Below, piece after piece: positions 15,103-24,484 of a stretch of DNA of 64,000 bases; position 1 is the first letter of the stretch, and each line of letters begins with the position of its first letter. The DNA comes from CAVQXR01 sp046330455 (GTDB lineage: Bacteria > Actinomycetota > Thermoleophilia > Gaiellales > Gaiellaceae): contig JAXLSU010000002.1 in NCBI GenBank assembly GCA_046330455.1, forward strand, positions 375,718 through 439,717. Reading direction: 5' to 3'. The position numbers and the translations under genes were made by a program. The notes below the pieces were generated by a model. That model was not told the DNA's origin. It saw only the letters and a program-made list of their open reading frames with translations, and searched no databases.

Positions 15103-16152
15103 TCAGCGCCTGCGGCCGTTGCGCGAGCGGGCCCGGGCCGAACGGTGGATCGCCTCGAACTCCTCGAGGCTGCGCCCCGAGCCGACGGCGACGCACGTGA
15201 GCGGTGACTCGGCGACGTGCACCGGCATGTGCGTCTCGTGACGAAGCCGCTCGTCGAGGCCCTGCAGGAGCGCGCCCCCGCCCGCGAGCACGATGCCCCT
15301 GTCCATGATGTCGGCCGCGAGCTCCGGCGGGGTCTTGTCGAGCGTGCCGCGGATCGCGTCGATGATCTGGGTCACCGGCTCGTCGAGCGCGCGGCGGACG
15401 TCCTCAGATCCGAGCACGACCGTCTTCGGCAGGCCCGAGAGCATGTCGCGGCCCCGCACCTCGGCCTGGAGCTCCTCGCGCAGCGGCCAGGCCGAGCCGA
15501 TCTCCAGCTTGACCTCCTCGGCCGTCTGCTGGCCGATCAGGAGCTTGTACTCCTTGCGCAGGTGATTGCCGATCGCCTCGTCCATCTCGTCACCGCCGAC
15601 CCGGATCGACTGCGAGACGACGATACCGCCGAGCGAGATCACCGCCACCTCGGTCGTCCCGCCGCCGATGTCGACGATCATGTTCCCGGTCGGGTCGGAG
15701 ACCGGCAGCCCCGCCCCGATCGCAGCGGCCATCGGCTCCTCGATCAGGTAGGCCTGACGGGCGCCCGCGGACAACGTCGCCTCCTCGACCGCGCGCTTCT
15801 CGACGCCGGTGACGCCGCTCGGAACGCACACGATCACGCGCGGATGGGCGAACCGGTTGCCGTTCGCCTTGTGGATGAAGTGCCGGAGCATCTGCTCGGT
15901 CACGTCGAAGTCGGCGATGACGCCGTCCTTGAGCGGCCGGATCGCGGTGATCGTCCCCGGGGTGCGGCCGAGCATCCGCTTGGCCTCGATCCCGACCGCG
16001 TGGACCTCACCCGATCGCTGGTCGATCGCCACGACCGACGGCTCGGAGAGAACGATCCCACGGCCCCGGACGTAGACGAGCGTGTTGGCAGTCCCGAGGT
16101 CGACCGCCATGTCGCGGCCGCTCAGGCCACCGAGGAAGTTGAAGACGCTCAC
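15103..16152 (-). CDS. mreB: Rod shape-determining actin homologue MreB
   Basis: A membrane-bound actin-like filament that directs lateral wall synthesis. GTG 16152 gives the standard N-terminus MSVFNFLGGLSGRDMAVDLGTANTLVYV, with the phosphate-1 motif. VCVPSGVTGVEKRAV, MIVDIGGGTTEVAVISLGG (phosphate-2) and IVLAGGGALLQGLDE (adenosine motif) follow. The 349-residue length is normal. First gene of the shape cluster, 73 bp downstream of maf. Confidence 0.97.
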   Translation of the reverse strand: MSVFNFLGGLSGRDMAVDLGTANTLVYVRGRGIVLSEPSVVAIDQRSGEVHAVGIEAKRMLGRTPGTITAIRPLKDGVIADFDVTEQMLRHFIHKANGNRFAHPRVIVCVPSGVTGVEKRAVEEATLSAGARQAYLIEEPMAAAIGAGLPVSDPTGNMIVDIGGGTTEVAVISLGGIVVSQSIRVGGDEMDEAIGNHLRKEYKLLIGQQTAEEVKLEIGSAWPLREELQAEVRGRDMLSGLPKTVVLGSEDVRRALDEPVTQIIDAIRGTLDKTPPELAADIMDRGIVLAGGGALLQGLDERLRHETHMPVHVAESPLTCVAVGSGRSLEEFEAIHRSARARSRNGRRR

Positions 16153-16225
16153 GGGCTCCCGGACCTCGCTGGCTCCTGTCGCTCACCAAGTGTAGACACG
16201 TGGTGTTCTTCCCGACCGGGCGGAA

Positions 16226-16807
16226 TCATTCCCCGAAGCCGTAGCTCCCTGGCAGATCTCGCGCGAGCAGGCGGACGAGCAGCGCCGCGGGCAGCCCGAC
16301 GACGTTCAGGTAGTCGCCCTCGATCCGCTCGACGAGCGCCGCGCCGCGGCCCTGGATCGCATAGGCGCCGGCCCGGCCCTCCCACTCCCCCGTGTCGAGG
16401 TACAGCTCGAGCTCGGCAGGCGGAAGCGGGCGAAACCACACCGACGTCACCGCATGCTCGACGGCGGCGAACCCCGGCCCGAGCAGGCAGAGGCCGGAGA
16501 CGACCTCGTGCCCGCGCCCGGAGAGCAGCGTGAGCGTCGTGTGCGCGGCCGACCGGTCTGCGGGCTTTCCGTGGGCGATACCGTCGACGACCACCACGGT
16601 GTCCACACCGAGGACCGTCCGCCCCTCCGCGGCGCCCACCGATCGCGCCTTGCCCTCGGCGTGCTCCCGCACCGCGTGCACAGGCGACAGGCCCGGGGGG
16701 TCGTGCTCCTCGTAGCACGGCTCGACGACCTCGAACGGGATCCCGAGCTGGGCGAGGATCGCCCGTCGCTGCGGGGAGGTGGAGGCAAGAAGCAGCGGCA
16801 GACTCAC
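16226..16807 (-). CDS. maf: Maf family nucleotide pyrophosphatase
   Basis: Hydrolyses non-canonical or excess nucleoside triphosphates to monophosphates. GTG 16807 is chosen because it overlaps the methyltransferase stop (GTGA) and gives the canonical LLLASTSPQRRAILAQLG start. VLGVDTVVVVDG contains the catalytic Asp, GKPADRSAAHTTLTLLSG follows, and GAYAIQGRGAALVERIEGDYLNVVGLP is the conserved C-terminal signature. It precedes mreB, a common maf-mreB arrangement. Confidence 0.94.
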   Translation of the reverse strand: MSLPLLLASTSPQRRAILAQLGIPFEVVEPCYEEHDPPGLSPVHAVREHAEGKARSVGAAEGRTVLGVDTVVVVDGIAHGKPADRSAAHTTLTLLSGRGHEVVSGLCLLGPGFAAVEHAVTSVWFRPLPPAELELYLDTGEWEGRAGAYAIQGRGAALVERIEGDYLNVVGLPAALLVRLLARDLPGSYGFGE

Positions 16808-17577
16808 GCGGCCTTGACCGCTCGCCAGATCTCCTCGGACGGCCAGCGGCGGGCCCAGTCCAGCGTGACGAAGTCCCACTGGCCCGCAGCACCGCCCTCC
16901 GGAGCCTGCAGCTCGCACAGCTGCTCGACGACGAGCCCGTTCCGCGAGAGCACTGCGATCATCTCCCCGTGCGGGAGGTGGAACTCGATCCCGTCCTCAC
17001 CGGGCCACTCGAAGCGCCTCATGCCGAACTGGTCGCGCACGAGCCCGGCGACCGCCGGGCCCTGGTCGGGCGAGCAGAGGACGAGCAGCGGCGAGTTGGT
17101 CAGGAACAGCAGGCGGCCGCCGGGCCGGAGCAGCCGGGCGGCCTCGGCGATCCAGAGCTCCGGATCGCACCAGAGACTCGCGCCGTACTCGGAGAGCGCA
17201 AGATCGAAGCTCGCGGCGGGAAACGGCGCCGCCTCGGCAGTGCCGTGGACGAGGGGAAACTCGAGCGCGTGCTCGCGCTGAAGCCGCCGGGCCGTCTCGA
17301 GCTGGCGCTCGGAGTTGTCGATGCCGACCACCCGGGCCCCGCGGCGCGCGAGCCACGCCGACCAGTACGCGGTCCCGCAGCCGAGCTCGATCACATCCAG
17401 GCCGTTCACGTCCGGCAGGATCCCGACCTCCCGCTCCGGGATCCTCCAGATGCCCCATGTCGGATCGTCGCTCGCCCAGCTCTCCTCGCCGGGCGCGACG
17501 TAGTCCTTCGCCGCCGCATCCCAGGCGGCGCGGTTCGCGACGGCGTGCTCGGTCAGCTCCGGCTCGTGCCCGGCCAT
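16804..17577 (-). CDS. Class I SAM-dependent methyltransferase
   Basis: A Rossmann-fold methyltransferase of unknown substrate. Motif I is VIELGCGTAYWSAWLARRG, motif II is VVGIDNSERQ, and the post-I region SFDLALSEYGASLWCDPELWI and LLRPGGRLLFLTN complete the core. The N-terminal AWDAAAKDYVAPGEESW resembles UbiE/SmtA-like small-molecule methyltransferases. At 257 residues it appears complete. It lies between ndk (6 bp) and maf (4-bp overlap). Confidence 0.85.
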   Translation of the reverse strand: MAGHEPELTEHAVANRAAWDAAAKDYVAPGEESWASDDPTWGIWRIPEREVGILPDVNGLDVIELGCGTAYWSAWLARRGARVVGIDNSERQLETARRLQREHALEFPLVHGTAEAAPFPAASFDLALSEYGASLWCDPELWIAEAARLLRPGGRLLFLTNSPLLVLCSPDQGPAVAGLVRDQFGMRRFEWPGEDGIEFHLPHGEMIAVLSRNGLVVEQLCELQAPEGGAAGQWDFVTLDWARRWPSEEIWRAVKAA

Positions 17578-17583
17578 ACCGCG

Positions 17584-18000
17584 CTAGGCGAGCTCCGACG
17601 CCGAGAACCAGAGCGCGAGCTCGCGCGCCGCGGACTCGGGCGAGTCCGAGCCGTGCACGAGGTTGTCCGGCATCGAGAGCGCGAAGTCGCCGCGGATCGT
17701 GCCGGGCGCCGCGTTCGCCGGGTTCGTCGCGCCCATCGAGGCGCGCACGGTCGCGATCGCTCCTTCGCCCTCGAGCGCGAGCGCGATCGTCGGCGAGGAG
17801 GTGATGAACGCGACGAGCTCGCCGAAGAACGGCTTCTCGCGGTGCTCGGCATAGTGCTGCTCGGCGAGCGCGACGTCGACCGTCAGGAGCCTGGCCGCAC
17901 AGATCGTGAGGCCACGCTGCTCGAAACGGTCGAGGATCCGCCCCGCCAGCTTCCGCTGCACGGCGTCGGGCTTGATCAGGACGAGGGTGCGTTCCACCAC
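17584..18000 (-). CDS. ndk: Nucleoside diphosphate kinase
   Basis: Transfers the gamma phosphate of ATP to nucleoside diphosphates. RTLVLIKPDAVQR opens the fold. The catalytic phospho-histidine lies in NLVHGSDSPESAARE, and GATNPANAAPGTIRGDF is the nucleotide-binding loop. The 138-residue length is normal. Two consecutive GTG codons (18000 and 17997) can serve as start. The second gives the more usual N-terminus. Confidence 0.96.
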   Translation of the reverse strand: MVERTLVLIKPDAVQRKLAGRILDRFEQRGLTICAARLLTVDVALAEQHYAEHREKPFFGELVAFITSSPTIALALEGEGAIATVRASMGATNPANAAPGTIRGDFALSMPDNLVHGSDSPESAARELALWFSASELA

Positions 18001-18078
18001 CGATGGCTCCTTTCGTTCGCACGCCGGGACCGGAGCGGCTCCTCCATCCTGAGGGAAGCGCCGCTTCGCCTGCGGCGG

Positions 18079-18600
18079 TCAGGCGTTGCCGACCGCACGC
18101 GGCTGTTCGACGGGCGTCTCGCAGTACGGGCACATCTGCCACAGCGGCTCGAGCGGCTGGCGGCAGTGGCGGCACGAGAGGCGCAGCCGCGTCGTGCAGA
18201 CCGGGCAGCAGAGATAGCCCGACTCGACCTTCGCCCGGCACACGGGGCAGCGCTCGTCGATCCCCACTGCCTCCTCCATGGCCCGGATCTCGAGCTCACG
18301 CTCACGGATGTCGTCGAGGTACTCGGGCGGGCGGAAGAACATGTAGATGATCGGGCCGAGGAACGGCGGGAAGATCCCGAGCGCGACGGCGACCGCGATC
18401 AGCCACGGGTCCTCGATCCGGCGGCGGGCGTCCTTGTAGACCCAGTACGCGGACGCGAGCCAGAACGCGACCCCGAAGAAGATCCCGACATTGCGGACGA
18501 CGAGCCACGTGTCTGACTCGAAGAAATCACGGACGCCGGCGAAGATGTCGTCGTTCGTCCCGGTCGTGACTGGGTCGGTCGTGGCACCTGCGAGCAGCAT
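18079..18600 (-). CDS. Membrane protein with C-terminal double zinc ribbon
   Basis: Function unknown. The N-terminal half has two hydrophobic helices (VVRNVGIFFGVAFWLASAYWVY and LIAVAVALGIFPPFLGPIIYMFF) separated by a short basic loop. The cytosolic tail carries three treble-Cys pairs (CPVCRAKVESGYLCCPVC, CRHCRQPLEPLWQMCPYC), a double zinc-ribbon. Such ribbons usually mediate protein or nucleic-acid contacts. It lies between folC/small peptide and ndk on the same strand. Confidence 0.75.
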   Translation of the reverse strand: MLLAGATTDPVTTGTNDDIFAGVRDFFESDTWLVVRNVGIFFGVAFWLASAYWVYKDARRRIEDPWLIAVAVALGIFPPFLGPIIYMFFRPPEYLDDIRERELEIRAMEEAVGIDERCPVCRAKVESGYLCCPVCTTRLRLSCRHCRQPLEPLWQMCPYCETPVEQPRAVGNA

Positions 18601-18634
18601 CTCCGTCCCGTTCCCGAAGCGTCGTGGATTTCCT

Positions 18635-18748
18635 CTAGAGCAGCAGCTTGCCGACGAGATAGCCGACGCCGAACGCGATTGCGAGCACCGCGCAGACGAC
18701 GAGAATCACGAAGGCGAAGACGCCGATCCTGTCCCGTGCCCTGATCAT
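18635..18748 (-). CDS. 37-residue single-span membrane peptide
   Basis: The frame starts at ATG 18748, overlapping the folC stop as ATGA, and ends at TAG 18635. A basic head (MIRARDR) is followed by one long hydrophobic helix (about residues 9-34) ending GYLVGKLLL. The overlap with folC supports real, coupled translation. It resembles the small membrane proteins of actinobacteria but cannot be assigned to a family. Confidence 0.6.
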   Translation of the reverse strand: MIRARDRIGVFAFVILVVCAVLAIAFGVGYLVGKLLL

Positions 18749-19827
18749 GGTACGCGCCGGGGCCGGACGGCCGCCAGATCGGCGAGCAGGTAGAGCGAGC
18801 CCGTCACGAGCACCGGCTCGGCGAGCTCGTGGGCGCGCTCGAGCGCCTCGACCGGATCCGTGACCGCCTCGACCCGCCCGAAGACGGGCCTCGCCCGGAC
18901 GGCCAGCTCGGCTGCCGTCAACACCCTGGCGTTCGACGACTGCGTCGCGACGAACCGCGGCGAGATCCCGGCGAGAATCGCGAGCATCCCCTCCACGTCC
19001 TTGTCCCGGAGCATCGACGCGACCACGACTCCGATCGGCGGCAGCCGCGAAACGGCGTACCGGACGGCCTCCGGCGTGTGGGCTCCGTCCCAGATCTCGT
19101 CGCCGACACGCTCGAGGCGCCCGGGAACCGAGACCTCGACACCGTCGACTCTCCGACCGAGGAACACCGAGCAGGCGGCGGCCGCGAGGGCGGCATTCCC
19201 ACCGGTCTCGACGACCACGCGGCCCGCGCCGCAGGCCCGTGCGAGCGGCTCCCATTCCGGCTCACCGAGCACGACGGTCGCGCCCGCCTGGACGACCGCG
19301 AGCTTCTCGGCCGCGATCAGCTCACGCGTCTCCCCGAGAACGTCGGTGTGCTCGAGCGCGACGTTGGTCAGCACCTGCACGGGGGAGCGCAGCACGTTCG
19401 TGGCGTCGTGCCGCCCGCCGAGCCCCGCCTCGACGGCGGCGACGTCGACCCCGGTATCCGCGAACGTCACGAGGGCAGCAGCCGTCAAGGCCTCGAACTG
19501 CGTCGCACGGCAGCGCTCGGCAGCAGGCCTGACCCTCGCGACCGCAGCCTCGAAGTCCGCCTCGACACCGCCAACCGTGATTCGCTCCGACCAGGCGAGC
19601 ACGTGCGGCGACACGAATGCGCCCACCTGGCGTTCCTCGGCCAGGAGGATCGCCTCGATCGTCCGCGTCGTCGTCGTCTTCCCGTTCGTGCCGACGACGT
19701 GGATGGAGGGATAGGCGAGCTGGGGATCGCCGAGATCGGCCAGGAGCGCCTCCATCCGGCCGGTCCCGAAGCCGTCGTCCGGCCACGGCGACAGCGACTC
19801 GATCCAGGCAACGGCGTTCATCGTCAC
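18745..19827 (-). CDS. folC: Folylpolyglutamate synthase / dihydrofolate synthase
   Basis: Adds glutamate to (dihydro)folate or dihydropteroate using ATP. The Mur-ligase P-loop VVGTNGKTTTTRTI, the FVSPHVLAWSERI and FEALTAAAL substrate segments, VEAGLGGRHDATNVL and LTNVALEHTDVLG are diagnostic. The C-terminal domain ends in the VLVTGSLYLLADL motif. At 360 residues it is shorter than E. coli FolC but in range for actinobacteria. It lies downstream of valS, a common pairing. Confidence 0.93.
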   Translation of the reverse strand: MTMNAVAWIESLSPWPDDGFGTGRMEALLADLGDPQLAYPSIHVVGTNGKTTTTRTIEAILLAEERQVGAFVSPHVLAWSERITVGGVEADFEAAVARVRPAAERCRATQFEALTAAALVTFADTGVDVAAVEAGLGGRHDATNVLRSPVQVLTNVALEHTDVLGETRELIAAEKLAVVQAGATVVLGEPEWEPLARACGAGRVVVETGGNAALAAAACSVFLGRRVDGVEVSVPGRLERVGDEIWDGAHTPEAVRYAVSRLPPIGVVVASMLRDKDVEGMLAILAGISPRFVATQSSNARVLTAAELAVRARPVFGRVEAVTDPVEALERAHELAEPVLVTGSLYLLADLAAVRPRRVP

Positions 19828-19870
19828 GGGCCGGGGCTCGGCGCCTACAGGGTAGAGGCGGGCCGGGCGG

Positions 19871-22288
19871 TCAGAGCGCGTCGAGCTCGCGACGGTAGCG
19901 GGCCAGCTTCTCCCGCTCCGCGTCGACCACCTCGGCGGGAGCGCGCTGGGTGAACCTCTCGTTCGAGAGCATTCCCTCGGCCCTGGCGATCTCCCTCCGC
20001 AGGCGGGCCCGTTCGGCCTCCTCGTTCCCGTTCACCTTCAGCCGCTCCGGCCTGACGACCGCCTCGAAGATCCGCGTCTCCTCGGCTCCGAGCCGGAGCC
20101 GCACGCCGCTACGGCGAAACGTCGCAGCGGCGTCCTTCACGAGCTCCATCGAGACGTCCGCGGGCTCCTGCGACCCGTCCGCGAGCGGCCACGGCGCAAC
20201 GATCAGCCGCTCCGTCCGACCCGGCAGGCTCGACCAGATCTCCTCGGTCACGTGCGGCATCACGGGATGGAGCAGCCGGAGCAGGCGATCGAGGGCGTAG
20301 AGGGCCGTCGCGACTGCGTCGGGATCGCGCTCGTGAAGACGGCCCTTGACGGCCTCTGCGTACCAGTCGCAGAAGTCGTCGAACGTGAGATGGTAGAGGC
20401 TGTCCGCGACCGCGGCGAGGTCGAACGCCGCGAGCCGCTCCTCCGCCTCCGCCCGGACGGCGTCGATTCGCGCCAGCACCCACTGCTCGATCGGGTCACG
20501 CGGATGCCGCCCGGGCTCGATGCCGCCGGCCGCGCCGAGCATGAGACGGCTCACGTTCCACAGCTTGTTCGCGAGCCGCCGTCCCTCCTCGATCGCGCCG
20601 TAGGAGAAGCGGACGTCCTGGGTCGAGGACATCTTGCAGAGCCCGTAGCGGGTCGCGTCGGCCCCGTAGCGGGCGATCACGTCGAGCGGGTCGATCCCGT
20701 TGCCGAGGCTCTTCGACATCCGACGCCCATCGGGTGCGAGGACGGTCGAATGGATGATCACGTCGCGGAACGGGACCTCGCCCACGAGCTCCAGCCCGGA
20801 CATGATCATGCGGGCCACCCAGAGGAAGATGATCTCCCGCGCGGTCGAGTTCACATCGCCGGGATAGAAGCTCCGCAGGTCGGGCGTGTCGTCGGGCCAG
20901 CCGAGCGTGGCGAACGGCCACAGCGCCGACGAGAACCACGTGTCGAGGACGTCGTCGTCCTGCCTCAGCGCCTCGCTCCCACACGCCCCGCAGCGTGCCG
21001 GCGCCGTCTCGGCGACGATCGTCTCGCCGCAGTCGCAGTACCAGACGGGGATCCGGTGCCCCCACCAGAGCTGACGCGAGACGCACCAGGGCCGGATCGC
21101 CTCCATCCAGCTCAGGTAGACCTGCCCCTGCTGAGGAGGGTGGAAGCGTACGCGCCCGTCGCGGTACGCTTCGATCGCGGGGGCCGCGAGCTCGGTCATG
21201 TCGCAGAACCACTGGAGTGAGATCAGCGGCTCGACCCGCGTCCCGCAGCGCTCGCAGTGCCCGACCGCGTGCCGGTAGCGCTCGCGGCGCTCGAGCTGGT
21301 CGTGATCTCGTAGCCAGGCGAGAACGCGCTCGGCCGCCTCCTCCTGGCCGAGCCCCGCGAAGTCGGGAACCTCGTCGCTCATCCGCCCGTCGAGGCCGAT
21401 CACCATCGGCTCCGGGAGGCCGTGCTCGCGGCCGATCTCGAAGTCGACCGGGTCGTGGCCGGGAGTGATCTTGAGCGCCCCGGTTCCGAACTCGGGCTCG
21501 ACCCGCTCGTCTCCGATGACCGGGACGCGACGCTCGACCACCGGCACGATCACCTCGCGCCCGAGCAGCCCGCGGTACCGCTCGTCGTCCGGGTGGACGG
21601 CGACCGCGACATCCGCGAGGATCGTCGCCGGGCGGACGGTGGCGACCGTCACGTGCCCCGCTCCGTCCGCGAGCGGGTACCGGACGTAGGTGAGCATGTC
21701 GTCCTCGTCCTCGTGCACGACCTCGAGGTCCGAGATCGCGGTCGCACAGCGCGGGCACCAGTTGACCATCCGGTTGTCGCGGTAGATCCAGCCACGCTCG
21801 TGCAGGTGGACGAAGAAGCGCAGAACCGCCCGCACGTAGCCGTCGTCCATCGTGAACCGCTCGCGCCCGTAGTCGAGCGAGGCGCCGAGCCGGCGGAACT
21901 GGCCCATGATGATGCCGCCGTACTCGTGCAGCCACTGCCAGACACGCTCGACGAACTGCTCGCGTCCGAGATCGTGCCGCGTCTGCCCCTCCCGCGCCAG
22001 CGCCTTCTCGACGACGTTCTGCGTCGCGATGCCCGCGTGGTCGTACCCCGGCTGCCAGAGGACGTTGAGCCCGCGCATCCGGTGCCAGCGCACGAGCACG
22101 TCCTGGATCGTCCCGTTCAGTGCATGCCCCATGTGAAGCGCACCGGTGACGTTCGGCGGCGGGAGGGCGATCGCGTAGCTCGGCCGTTCGGGGTCCGGCT
22201 TCGCCTCAAAGAGCCCTTCGCGCTCCCAGGTCTCTTGCCAGCGCTCCTCGACGAGCTCGGGACGGTAGAGGCTTTCCATCGCGGTCAT
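19871..22288 (-). CDS. valS: Valine--tRNA ligase
   Basis: Charges tRNA-Val and edits threonine. ATG 22288 is chosen (MTAMESLYRPELVEERW); the frame is open further upstream through intergenic repeats. PPPNVTGALHMGHALNGT holds the HIGH motif and DGRRMSKSLGNGIDPLDV the KMSKS motif. The CP1 editing domain (about 190-330) has TVRPATILADVAVAVHPDD. A C-terminal tRNA-binding coiled coil (ERARLRREIARAEGML ... LARYRRELDAL) is present. The 805-residue length is slightly compact for the family. Confidence 0.97.
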   Translation of the reverse strand: MTAMESLYRPELVEERWQETWEREGLFEAKPDPERPSYAIALPPPNVTGALHMGHALNGTIQDVLVRWHRMRGLNVLWQPGYDHAGIATQNVVEKALAREGQTRHDLGREQFVERVWQWLHEYGGIIMGQFRRLGASLDYGRERFTMDDGYVRAVLRFFVHLHERGWIYRDNRMVNWCPRCATAISDLEVVHEDEDDMLTYVRYPLADGAGHVTVATVRPATILADVAVAVHPDDERYRGLLGREVIVPVVERRVPVIGDERVEPEFGTGALKITPGHDPVDFEIGREHGLPEPMVIGLDGRMSDEVPDFAGLGQEEAAERVLAWLRDHDQLERRERYRHAVGHCERCGTRVEPLISLQWFCDMTELAAPAIEAYRDGRVRFHPPQQGQVYLSWMEAIRPWCVSRQLWWGHRIPVWYCDCGETIVAETAPARCGACGSEALRQDDDVLDTWFSSALWPFATLGWPDDTPDLRSFYPGDVNSTAREIIFLWVARMIMSGLELVGEVPFRDVIIHSTVLAPDGRRMSKSLGNGIDPLDVIARYGADATRYGLCKMSSTQDVRFSYGAIEEGRRLANKLWNVSRLMLGAAGGIEPGRHPRDPIEQWVLARIDAVRAEAEERLAAFDLAAVADSLYHLTFDDFCDWYAEAVKGRLHERDPDAVATALYALDRLLRLLHPVMPHVTEEIWSSLPGRTERLIVAPWPLADGSQEPADVSMELVKDAAATFRRSGVRLRLGAEETRIFEAVVRPERLKVNGNEEAERARLRREIARAEGMLSNERFTQRAPAEVVDAEREKLARYRRELDAL

Positions 22289-22476
22289 TCTAGGGAGCGG
22301 GCCCGCAGCCCCTGATGCCGAGGGTGCGGCCACCGCGCGGACCGGATGAGATCCGGTCCCCACGACCGCCGGCGGCAGGCCGCTCCCGGTCGGGGCAAGA
22401 TCCGGTCCCCACGACCGTTGGCAGAACCCCGGTTCCAGGTAGGGGCGGGATCTCATCCCGCCCGGCTCGCCCTGCG
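22289..22476. repeat. Palindromic repeat cluster between clpX and valS
   Basis: Three related elements lie here: GGACCGGAT / ATCCGGTCC around GAG at 22339-22359, a half-copy at about 22391-22410, and the perfect GGGCGGGAT / ATCCCGCCC palindrome at 22443-22463. The last is 14 bp past the clpX stop. No gene was found. Confidence 0.75.
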
Positions 22477-23751
<1,275 letters not shown>

Positions 23752-23883
23752 CTTCCCCCCTAGGTCGTCGTCAGCCGGCGGCTGCGCTTCAGTCGACCCT
23801 GTCCGAAGCCGATCGTGCCTGCCCTCACCCGGCCCACAGCTCCTGTTTACCTCGAATCGGCGAAACCTGCCAGCAATATCCCT

Positions 23884-24468
23884 CTAACGGTGGGCGATCA
23901 CCGTGTCGATGATCCCGTATTCCCTGGCCTCCTCCGAGCTCATGAAGTAGTCGCGCTCCATGTCCTTGGAGACCCTCTCCATCGGCTGCCCGGTGTGCTC
24001 GGCGTGGATCTCCTCGAGCCGGCGCTTGAGGTTGATCACCTCCCGGGCCTGGATCTCGATGTCCGTCCCCTGGCCCTGGAAGCCTCCGGAGACCTGGTGG
24101 ATGAGGATCTTCGCGTTCGGCAGCGCCATGCGCTTGCCCTTCGCCCCGCCGGCCAGCAGCAGCGCTCCCATCGACATCGCGATACCGACGCAGATCGTCT
24201 GCACGTCGCACTTGATGAACTGCATCGTGTCGTAGATCGCAAGGCCGGCGTACACCGACCCTCCCGGCGAGTTGATGTACAGCGAGATGTCCTTGTCGGG
24301 ATCCTCGGACTCGAGGTGCAGGAGCTGGGCGACGATCAGGTTCGCGATCTGGTCGTCGACCGGAGTGCCGAGGAACACGATCCGCTCGTTCAGTAGACGC
24401 GAGTAGATGTCGAACGCGCGCTCGCCGCGCGACGTCTGCTCGATCACCATCGGAATCAACGGGCTCAT
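23884..24468 (-). CDS. clpP: ATP-dependent Clp protease proteolytic subunit ClpP
   Basis: The serine peptidase chamber of ClpXP. YINSPGGSVYAGLAIYDTM forms the oxyanion region, the catalytic Ser (about residue 99) sits in VGIAMSMGALLL, His (about 124) in ILIHQVSGG and Asp (about 174) in MERDYFMS. The stretch before the Ser reads GIAMSMGA where most ClpPs have GQAASMGA, a mild deviation that keeps the catalytic residue. The 194-residue length is normal. It is 16 bp downstream of tig and 133 bp upstream of clpX, forming a tig-clpP-clpX cluster. Confidence 0.96.
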   Translation of the reverse strand: MSPLIPMVIEQTSRGERAFDIYSRLLNERIVFLGTPVDDQIANLIVAQLLHLESEDPDKDISLYINSPGGSVYAGLAIYDTMQFIKCDVQTICVGIAMSMGALLLAGGAKGKRMALPNAKILIHQVSGGFQGQGTDIEIQAREVINLKRRLEEIHAEHTGQPMERVSKDMERDYFMSSEEAREYGIIDTVIAHR

Positions 24469-24484
24469 CGTCGGATCTCCCGGG

